A DNA stretch of 27,452 bases, taken from positions 1-27,452 of the forward strand of contig JAFWOX010000043.1 in NCBI GenBank assembly GCA_017545325.1. Direction: 5' to 3'. The notes under the pieces were generated by a model. The model did no database searches. It was not told the DNA's origin and saw only the letters and a program-made list of their open reading frames with translations. Below, piece by piece: positions 1 to 6,344 of the stretch. Made by a program: the position numbers and the translations under genes. This DNA is from Oscillospiraceae bacterium (GTDB lineage: Bacteria > Bacillota_A > Clostridia > Oscillospirales > Oscillospiraceae). The stretch's first letter is position 1. Every line of letters begins with the position of its first letter.

Positions 1-115
1 GACTTCGCTTCCGCGGTTTCCGCAGGGGCCGCGAAAGCTCGCTTTCATTCGGTCGCTCCTCCTCTTCCTCGCGAACTACGGTTCGCTCGGAGAAAGGGCC
101 CGCCCAGCGGCGAGC
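1..115 (-). other. Leader and possible start of a leftward gene running off the window
   Basis: This stretch lies just downstream of a strong leftward promoter (122-150). On the minus strand it contains the hairpin GCGAAC/GTTCGC (about 73-88), then an AGGAGGAG ribosome-binding-like stretch (56-63) 7 nt before an ATG at 48-46. That ATG would open a frame (MKASFRGPCGN...) that stays open to the window edge. Only 16 codons are visible and they resemble no family I know. It could equally be a structured untranslated leader, a small RNA, or a dispersed GC-rich intergenic repeat. Confidence 0.25.
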
Positions 116-121
116 TTGACT

Positions 122-150
122 AATATAACATGGACATTTTCCCCTGTCAA
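122..150 (-). promoter_or_regulatory. Strong leftward sigma-A-type promoter
   Basis: On the minus strand a perfect TTGACA (plus coordinates 145-150) is separated by 17 nt from TATATT (122-127). Transcription would start near 115 and leave the window to the left. The match is near consensus. No gene inside the window is served by it. Confidence 0.7.
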
Positions 151-235
151 GCCCTTTTCCGGAATAATTTTTCCTGGTTTTTCAAGCCACAATCCCTGGG
201 GGTCACACGCAGATTTCTCCCGAAAATATAGTGAC

Positions 236-259
236 GGGCCGGAGCATCCGCCCCGGCCC
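236..259 (-). terminator. Possible terminator of the VOC gene
   Basis: GGGCCGG (236-242) pairs with CCGGCCC (253-259), a 7-bp all-GC stem 17 nt past the VOC stop codon. On the minus strand the sequence after the stem is AU-rich (CACTATATTTTC) but has no clean T tract, so termination is likely but not certain. Confidence 0.4.
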
Positions 260-275
260 GCCGCCCGGTCAGCTC

Positions 276-659
276 TTATTTTGAATACTCCACCAGTTCG
301 AGCTTTTCTCCCGCAGGACCGGTGAAAAACACGTTTTTAAAGCCGTTGGGGAAAAAGTCGGGTGATGAGCCGATCGGGCCGATCTCGACGCCTTTGGAAC
401 GAAGCTCTTCCGCAAATGCTTCGATTCCCTGAACTTCCAGAGCGATATGGTCTACGGCGCCGCCCGGCGCCGCTTCCCCGGCGGCAATAAACTCCACTAC
501 CAGACCGCCGTTTTCCACAAAGGTGAGGGGCATGGGGCCGATTTTTCCGGCATAGTAGGGCCGGAAGCCAAGGTTCTGGCAATAGTAGTCCACGCACTTC
601 TGCGGATCATTCGTCATGATGCCCACATGAGCGCAGCCGCAAAACAGATACTTGCTCAT
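276..659 (-). CDS. VOC-family (glyoxalase/dioxygenase-fold) protein
   Basis: A 127-residue protein of the vicinal oxygen chelate fold, with two beta-alpha-beta-beta-beta units. Positions fitting the usual four metal ligands are visible: His11 (in AHVGIMTND), Glu56 (VVEF), His71 (VDHIALEV) and a C-terminal Glu (121 or 124, in KLELVEY). The ending 'GPAGEKLELVEY' is typical of lactoylglutathione lyase-like and methylmalonyl-CoA epimerase-like members. The start at 659 is chosen because AAAGGAG lies 9-10 nt upstream and the homology begins there; a longer frame reaching 803 would run over the promoter. It is a single-gene unit, divergent from the STAS gene. The family is clear but the substrate cannot be told: VOC proteins include isomerases, epimerases, dioxygenases and resistance proteins. 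Confidence 0.88.
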   Translation of the reverse strand: MSKYLFCGCAHVGIMTNDPQKCVDYYCQNLGFRPYYAGKIGPMPLTFVENGGLVVEFIAAGEAAPGGAVDHIALEVQGIEAFAEELRSKGVEIGPIGSSPDFFPNGFKNVFFTGPAGEKLELVEYSK

Positions 660-703
660 CCCATCGCAACTCCTTTCATCTTCGGCAATTTTTGCCTGAT
701 GGC

Positions 704-732
704 AGTATACCAGAGGACCGTCTCCTATGCAA
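704..732 (-). promoter_or_regulatory. Promoter of the VOC gene
   Basis: On the minus strand TTGCAT (727-732) and TATACT (704-709) are separated by exactly 17 nt. The predicted start of transcription is about 40 nt upstream of the VOC start codon. Confidence 0.7.
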
Positions 733-801
733 GTATGGTCTTCCCCTGGAGGGAATAACATGCTATACTGGGTCCATCCTGAATATAGGGAGGGCAAGTA
801 C

Positions 802-1098
802 ATGGAACTGAAAAAAGTCTATGACGGCGCGAAGCTCACCGCTTTCCTCTCAGGCAAGCTGGACACCGAGAGCGCCCCGAAGCTGAATGCCGAGCTGGCT
901 GCCTCCCTGGGCGGGATCACGGAGCTTGTGCTGGATATGACGGATCTGAGCTATATCTCCTCCGCCGGCCTGCGCACGCTGCTCTCCGCTCAGAAGATGA
1001 TGAACCGTCAGGGACGCATGGTCCTCCGGGGAGTGCGGGAAAGCATCCGTGACGTGTTCCGCATTACCGGCTTCCTGGACCTGTTGACTCTGGAATAA
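802..1098 (+). CDS. STAS-domain protein (anti-sigma factor antagonist type)
   Basis: A 98-residue single-domain STAS protein (SpoIIAA/RsbV type). These proteins bind a switch-protein kinase of the SpoIIAB/RsbW type and release a sigma factor or other partner when unphosphorylated. The segment DLSYISSAGLRTLL matches the family's phosphorylation motif; Ser54 aligns with the phosphorylated Ser58 of SpoIIAA, and the usual Asp just before it is Ser here. The start at 802 follows GGGAGGG by about 8 nt; a longer frame from 727 lacks a comparable site. A TATACT at 764-769 is a likely -10 box, with only a poor -35 (TTCCCC, 741-746). No kinase or sigma-factor gene is adjacent, so the partner must be elsewhere. 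It could instead act in a non-sigma switch such as phosphatase control. Confidence 0.88.
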   Translation: MELKKVYDGAKLTAFLSGKLDTESAPKLNAELAASLGGITELVLDMTDLSYISSAGLRTLLSAQKMMNRQGRMVLRGVRESIRDVFRITGFLDLLTLE

Positions 1099-1115
1099 GG
1101 TACAGGCGCAAAAGC

Positions 1116-1332
1116 TTCTCTCCGGCCGGATCGGAGAGGAGCTCTGAGCGTGTCGGCAAAGTCGACACGCTTCAACTCAGACCCGCTTCGCTGCGCTCTG
1201 AGTTGAGAAAGCCGCACTCCGCTCCCCGCACTCGCTGTGCCCGCACAGTGCGCTCCGTGAGCGGTATTTTGGCCCGGAAATGAATTCCGGGCCAAAATTT
1301 ACCCTGATTCTATTCGCGCCTGCAGGCGCGAA
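1116..1332. repeat. Cluster of perfect inverted repeats in an intergenic region
   Basis: The 307 nt between the STAS stop and the O-antigen ligase stop hold no convincing gene but many hairpins. They are 1116-1124/1132-1140; 1148-1155/1163-1170; 1173-1181/1197-1205 (CAACTCAGA/TCTGAGTTG); 1235-1240/1243-1248; 1266-1279/1285-1298 (14 bp, TTTTGGCCCGGAA arm); and the 20-bp palindrome 1313-1332. The first hairpin (CTCTCCG...CGGAGAGGAG) is nearly repeated at 1369-1401. The 14-bp hairpin followed by TTTACC may end STAS transcription. The rest looks like nested short repeats or REP-like elements. Confidence 0.7.
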
Positions 1333-1368
1333 CTCTGCGAGGCCTTTTCCCTTTGTCTTCAGTCTGAA

Positions 1369-1401
1369 AATCTCCTCTCCGACCGGATCGGAGAGGAGAT
1401 T
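1369..1401 (-). terminator. Terminator of the glycosyltransferase/O-antigen ligase operon
   Basis: A 14-bp perfect stem (1369-1382 with 1388-1401, 5-nt loop) begins 5 nt past the ligase stop on the minus strand and is followed there by TTTTC. Its core repeats the hairpin at 1116-1140. Confidence 0.7.
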
Positions 1402-1405
1402 CTCT

Positions 1406-2905
1406 TTATTCCGGATTGCCGGGTTTTTCGGTTTTCCCGATCTTGATCGCCGCGACCATAAGGCCGAAGAGCAGCCAGTACAGCAGCATGATCCGGGGAT
1501 AGGACCAGATATAGTCCGTCAAGCCAAAGAGCACGGCGCCCAGGAGGCCGACGGCGCTGCCGGCTGCAACGGCGCGGGTCACCGGCATAAGCGCCCGATC
1601 CGCACCGGTCCGGATGCCCCGTTTGATGGGGAAGAAGGAAGCGAAGAAATAGCTTACCAGGGCGAAAATGCCGCTCTCCCCCCAGATCTGCGTAAACTGA
1701 TTATGGCTGTGGACAAAATAGGCAGTGCCGGTGTAGAAGCAATTGGCGTCCACTGCCTTGCGGAGGGTGGTGGAGCCCAAGCCTACGCCCAGGATCAGGT
1801 TGCGTTTGATCAGGCGGGCAATGGCCATATAGATCGGCGCGCGGCTGTTGATAGAGGAATCTCCGGAGAAGATGGTGAGAAAGCGTGCCAGGACGGATTG
1901 GGGCAGGAGGGGGATGCAGAGCAGGCCCAGGGCTGCAAGCCAGGGCGCGGCCTTGGGGCGCACGATGAGGACGAAGGCAAAAACGCTCACTACCCAGGCC
2001 ACCCAGGCCCCCCGGGTATAGGTCATGACCAGGCAGACAGAGCAGAGGACAAAGGCCAGGCCGAAAACCAGACGCTGCCAGAGCCTCGGACTGTAGCAGA
2101 ACAGCGCCAGCATCACCGGGGCGAACAACACCGGGATATTGGCAAACGAATTGGGATTATCAAAGAAGGAATACACCCGGCCGGGCATTTTGGCGTTTGC
2201 CATCAGATCCGTATAATGGGCGTTGGGTTCAATGCCATCCATTTTCTGCCATATTCCGTAGCCGCAGCATACCAGCAGGCCCAGCGCAACGAACAGGAAA
2301 ATGCGCAGCAGCTTCTCCGGCGTATCCGCCGCGGCGGCGCACAGGAGCACCTCCAGGGCGCAGCTCAGGGCGAAGATGAGGAACCGGCTGCTCTCTCCCG
2401 GGTTCACGGACCAGTAGGCCGAGCCGAAGGTAACGATGGCGAAGGCCAGAGGCCAGAAGCCGATCTCCCGCAGGCTGAAGCGCCGCTGATGAGACAGGAG
2501 GGTCAGGAGCAGGACTGCGATCAGCAGATATAAGGAATAGGAATTGTTCCAGCTCTCATAGGGCACGGACAGGAGCACCAGGCAGGTAAAGCCCATGAGG
2601 ATCGGCGTCCAGCGGGAGGCAAAATTCTGAAACACCGTGCCCACCATGCTTCCATGCAGGATCCGGTCCGGCAGGCCCAGGATCAGCTCCAGCAGATTGC
2701 CGAACACGCTGGCATCCAGCATTTCATCCAGCCGGCTCTCCCACTTCACGACGGACTTCAGCAGGCTGCGGTCATACTGCCGCCCCAGCCAACGCCAGAT
2801 CGCCCCCAGCCAGGCGGCCAGCATAGAGCGGGAGACGGAGGCATCCGCCCGCCGCAGGGAAACGCCCAGGAAATGATACAGGGCGCTTTGACGGACCAGC
2901 TCCAT
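1406..2905 (-). CDS. O-antigen ligase / Wzy-type polymerase family membrane protein
   Basis: A 499-residue polytopic membrane protein of the Wzy_C/WaaL superfamily, which polymerises polyprenyl-linked glycans or transfers them to an acceptor on the outer face of the cytoplasmic membrane. After a roughly 95-residue, largely soluble N-terminus there are about ten hydrophobic segments. The family signatures are present: RVYSFFDNPNSFA (about residues 245-257), the large extracytoplasmic loop SRAPIYMAIARL...LGVGLG, and HSHNQFTQIWGESGIFAL. The start at 2905 follows AAAGGAG inside the tail of the upstream glycosyltransferase gene, and only 4 nt separate the two genes, so they are co-translated. In a Gram-positive-type cell the substrate is probably capsule, exopolysaccharide or a wall glycopolymer rather than LPS. 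Length is normal for the family. Confidence 0.88.
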   Translation of the reverse strand: MELVRQSALYHFLGVSLRRADASVSRSMLAAWLGAIWRWLGRQYDRSLLKSVVKWESRLDEMLDASVFGNLLELILGLPDRILHGSMVGTVFQNFASRWTPILMGFTCLVLLSVPYESWNNSYSLYLLIAVLLLTLLSHQRRFSLREIGFWPLAFAIVTFGSAYWSVNPGESSRFLIFALSCALEVLLCAAAADTPEKLLRIFLFVALGLLVCCGYGIWQKMDGIEPNAHYTDLMANAKMPGRVYSFFDNPNSFANIPVLFAPVMLALFCYSPRLWQRLVFGLAFVLCSVCLVMTYTRGAWVAWVVSVFAFVLIVRPKAAPWLAALGLLCIPLLPQSVLARFLTIFSGDSSINSRAPIYMAIARLIKRNLILGVGLGSTTLRKAVDANCFYTGTAYFVHSHNQFTQIWGESGIFALVSYFFASFFPIKRGIRTGADRALMPVTRAVAAGSAVGLLGAVLFGLTDYIWSYPRIMLLYWLLFGLMVAAIKIGKTEKPGNPE

Positions 2906-2909
2906 GGAT

Positions 2910-3947
2910 TCAGCTCCTTTCCTTCTCGCCCCAGTGCCGGTTCTTCAGCTTATACAGCAGCACCAGAGGCGTCAGCAGATGCAGACGCAGCAGGAAGGCC
3001 ACGATGGTCTTGCGCCGGTTCATGTCCCGCGGCGCATAGTGATCCAGAGCATCCCGGAACTCCGGTACGGCGCACAGCGCCTTCAGATTCCGCTTATGCT
3101 CCGCCAGGGTAGACGCCGGGGTCCCGGGGGCAAACTCATTCCCCACGGCGATGAGAAGGCCGGCCCAGGCGCAGTTGCGGACCCAGTCCGGTCCCGGATC
3201 CAGGCGGAACCGCCCCACCAGCTCCTGCTTCTTCTCCAGGGAGGTCAGGAAGGTCTCCACGCAGGAAGCCATATACCGGCGGGTGGCGGAATCCGGATTC
3301 TGATAATAATAATAGAGTCCCTCGTTGACCACGCAGAGGGTGGTAGAATCGCTGAAAAACTCGACCAGGAACAGCTCATCCTCCAGATATGCCCCGGAGA
3401 AGCGAAGGGCCCTGCGGCGGATCGCCGCAAGAGAATACAGATATCGGACGGAAAAGCCGTTGAACGCTCTGCTGCTGAGCCGGTCATTCAGCAGCGGAAG
3501 GACCAGGCGCCGGAGCACCTCATCCCCCCCATACACGCCGCTGTCCATCGGCGCGGCGCCGAAGTCCTGCCTCCCATCCGGCCATACGAGCCAATATCCG
3601 CAGGCGGCGGAGCTGGCGCCGCTTTCCCGCATGGCGTTGGTCAGCTTTTCATAGGTACGGAGATCGATCCAATCGTCCGCATCCAGGAAAGCCACATAGC
3701 TGCCCTGGGCCTGGCTGAGTCCGAGGTTCCGGGCAGCGCTGACGCCGCTGTTGGCCTGGGTGAACACGCGCACGCGGCCATCCTCCTCCGAAAACTGACG
3801 AAGGAGGGACGGAGTGGAATCGCTGGAGCCGTCGTCCACAATGATCAGCTCCAGATCCACAAAGGTCTGATCCAGCACCGAGCGGACACACCGCTCCAGG
3901 GTAGCTTCACTGTTATATGCGGGAACGATCACACTGAGAAATGGCAT
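2910..3947 (-). CDS. Family 2 glycosyltransferase
   Basis: A 345-residue GT-A fold glycosyltransferase. The N-terminal half has the canonical order: LSVIVPAYNSE start, nucleotide-binding VDDGSSDSTP (about residues 37-46), SAARNLGL, and the metal-binding FLDADDWID (about 93-101). The C-terminal third is less conserved and ends in a weakly hydrophobic stretch (TPLVLLYKLKNR), consistent with membrane association. It probably adds one sugar to a lipid-linked repeat unit on the cytoplasmic side. The start follows AAGGAGG by 6 nt. It is the first gene of a two-gene operon with the O-antigen ligase, so both likely serve one surface polysaccharide. Donor and acceptor cannot be read from the sequence. 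Confidence 0.92.
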   Translation of the reverse strand: MPFLSVIVPAYNSEATLERCVRSVLDQTFVDLELIIVDDGSSDSTPSLLRQFSEEDGRVRVFTQANSGVSAARNLGLSQAQGSYVAFLDADDWIDLRTYEKLTNAMRESGASSAACGYWLVWPDGRQDFGAAPMDSGVYGGDEVLRRLVLPLLNDRLSSRAFNGFSVRYLYSLAAIRRRALRFSGAYLEDELFLVEFFSDSTTLCVVNEGLYYYYQNPDSATRRYMASCVETFLTSLEKKQELVGRFRLDPGPDWVRNCAWAGLLIAVGNEFAPGTPASTLAEHKRNLKALCAVPEFRDALDHYAPRDMNRRKTIVAFLLRLHLLTPLVLLYKLKNRHWGEKERS

Positions 3948-4033
3948 GGGGTCCTCCTTCTGATCCGGTCCAGCCCGACCCCGGGGCCCAGGAACCGATA
4001 CAGTATCTTTCCTGATCTTGCATAAACCGATTT

Positions 4034-4062
4034 ACTATATCACAGAAAAAGCTGGGTTTCAA
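4034..4062 (-). promoter_or_regulatory. Promoter of the glycosyltransferase/O-antigen ligase operon
   Basis: On the minus strand TTGAAA (4057-4062), a 17-nt spacer and TATAGT (4034-4039), preceded by TGA, form an extended -10 promoter. It lies about 90 nt upstream of the start codon at 3947. Confidence 0.75.
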
Positions 4063-4074
4063 TCCAAAGACGGC

Positions 4075-4095
4075 AAAAAACCGGGAATCCTTCCC
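4075..4095 (-). terminator. Second, weaker terminator behind the GntR gene
   Basis: On the minus strand GGGAA-GGA-TTCCC (plus coordinates 4083-4095) is followed by GG and six T (4075-4080). It lies directly behind the stronger terminator at 4103-4135 and just before the next promoter, so the pair would insulate the two units. Confidence 0.45.
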
Positions 4096-4102
4096 AAACA
4101 GA

Positions 4103-4135
4103 AAAAAGCGGCAGAACAGGCATTCTGTTCTGCCG
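4103..4135 (-). terminator. Rho-independent terminator of the GntR gene
   Basis: An 11-bp stem (CGGCAGAACAG at 4109-4119 with its complement at 4125-4135) with a 5-nt loop is followed on the minus strand by CTTTTTTC. This is a textbook intrinsic terminator 49 nt past the regulator's stop codon. Confidence 0.88.
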
Positions 4136-4183
4136 GTATCCGCGAGCTCTGTATCCGTTTCCGGGAAGGCGGCATAGTCTGGT

Positions 4184-4969
4184 TCAGCGGTCAAAGCTCC
4201 GGGCGAAGGAGACCCCGTCCCGGTGCATACCGATCTCCAGCTTTGTCCGGTCTCCCCGCATAACCGACTGAGTGAGCTCGAAGACCTCCCCGTTTTCGCA
4301 GCGGGTGATGCGCTGATGGCTGAAGCCCGCGCTCCCCGACTTCGTCTCCAGCAGGGCGGCCTCGCTGGCCTCCAGCCTGACCGCCTCATAGGTATCCACG
4401 GCGCTCACCGGGACAATACCCCGCTCAAACAGAAGGGAATAAACGGAATGGGTTTTCAGCAGCTCCGGAGTCAGGTTGGGATAGACATAGGTGGGATAGT
4501 AGGAGGTCTCCAGCATCAGCGGCACACCCTCCACCCGGCGGATCCGGGTGAACCGGTACACCGGAATATCCGCAGACTGAAGCTCCAGCATCCTGCGCAG
4601 GTCCTCTGTAGGCCGGATCACGGTGAAATCCACCAGCGTGGAGCTGGGGTGCAGCCCCATGGAAACGGCTTCAGAGGTAAAGGAATAGATATTCTCGCTG
4701 CGGCGATGGAGCTTGGGCTCCGCGATAAAGGTGCCCTTGCCCTGATGCCGGATCACCAGTCCTTCCTCTTCCAGCTCGCCGATGGCCTGGCGCACAGTGC
4801 TTCGGCTGATGCCGAAGCTGCGGCAGAACTCCGCCTCCGAGGGAAGCATGTCCCCCGGCTTGATCAGCCCGGAGGAAATGCACCGCTTGATGAGGGTCTC
4901 CAGTTGGAAATACAGGGGAATATTGTTGTCCTGTGACAGATTCGCAGAAAGGATCGGATTCTCTTCCAT
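4184..4969 (-). CDS. GntR-family transcriptional regulator, HutC/UTRA type
   Basis: A 261-residue regulator. The N-terminal winged helix (about residues 15-85) has the GntR signature: PLYFQLETLIKRCI, GDMLPSEAEFCRSFGISRSTVRQAI and the wing VIRHQGKGTFIA. The C-terminal part (about 95-260) matches a UTRA effector domain (VYRFTRIRRVEGVPLMLETSYYP, then VYSLLFERGI), which usually binds a sugar phosphate or other small metabolite. An ATG at 4981 would add 4 residues, but only the ATG at 4969 has a well-placed GGAGGG, so 4969 is preferred. The gene is divergent from gap across about 230 nt holding both promoters. Control of gap or of itself is plausible but is an inference. Confidence 0.9.
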   Translation of the reverse strand: MEENPILSANLSQDNNIPLYFQLETLIKRCISSGLIKPGDMLPSEAEFCRSFGISRSTVRQAIGELEEEGLVIRHQGKGTFIAEPKLHRRSENIYSFTSEAVSMGLHPSSTLVDFTVIRPTEDLRRMLELQSADIPVYRFTRIRRVEGVPLMLETSYYPTYVYPNLTPELLKTHSVYSLLFERGIVPVSAVDTYEAVRLEASEAALLETKSGSAGFSHQRITRCENGEVFELTQSVMRGDRTKLEIGMHRDGVSFARSFDR

Positions 4970-5025
4970 TCCGCCCTCCATTCTCCGGCCGCTGCCGAGC
5001 GCCAGATACGTCAGCCTGATAAAAT

Positions 5026-5054
5026 ATTATAAAGCATACCGGCGGGTTTTGCAA
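5026..5054 (-). promoter_or_regulatory. Promoter of the GntR regulator gene
   Basis: On the minus strand TTGCAA (5049-5054), 17 nt and a perfect TATAAT (5026-5031). The predicted transcript start is about 50 nt upstream of the start codon at 4969. Confidence 0.78.
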
Positions 5055-5122
5055 ATCCTTCCTTTGCGGATTTTCGGTCTTTTCGCATACGGTATACTTT
5101 TGAAAAAAACCGGGCAGGATAG

Positions 5123-5151
5123 TTGACAGACTTCCCCTGTTTTGGTATAAA
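5123..5151 (+). promoter_or_regulatory. Promoter of gap
   Basis: A perfect TTGACA (5123-5128), 17-nt spacer and TATAAA (5146-5151). This fits a highly expressed glycolytic gene. Confidence 0.85.
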
Positions 5152-5160
5152 TTTCAGTGA

Positions 5161-6210
<1,050 letters not shown>

Positions 6211-6228
6211 TGCGGCTTTCCCCGCTCC

Positions 6229-6259
6229 GCTCCTTCCCCACTGGGAAGGAGCTTTTTTT
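6229..6259 (+). terminator. Rho-independent terminator of gap
   Basis: The 10-bp stem GCTCCTTCCC (6229-6238) / GGGAAGGAGC (6243-6252), loop CACT, is followed by seven T. It separates gap from the lipoprotein array. Confidence 0.93.
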
Positions 6260-6289
6260 GCGTTTTTTTCGGAAGTTTGCAAAAACCCC

Positions 6290-6320
6290 TTGACATTGAC
6301 GCGGCGTCAAATTGTAGGGT
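6290..6320 (+). promoter_or_regulatory. MerR-type promoter/operator, copy 1 (drives L1-L2)
   Basis: TTGACA (6290-6295) is followed by a 19-nt spacer and TAGGGT (6315-6320). The spacer begins with the perfect 15-bp dyad TTGACGCGGCGTCAA (6296-6310). An over-long 19-bp spacer containing a dyad is the layout of promoters activated by MerR-family regulators, which untwist the DNA. The same element is found before L3 and L5. No MerR-family gene is in the window. Confidence 0.75.
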
Positions 6321-6344
6321 GGAGGCAGATGGGAGGTGCTTACC

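Noticed and set aside
660..803. N-terminal extension of the VOC protein to 803
   Set aside because: It would cover the gene's own consensus promoter (704-732), and the family's N-terminus and ribosome binding site lie at 659.
1280..2533. 417-codon plus-strand frame opposite the O-antigen ligase gene
   Set aside because: It is Gln/Gly/Asp/His-rich with no recognisable domain and runs through hairpins; the opposite strand encodes a clear membrane protein.
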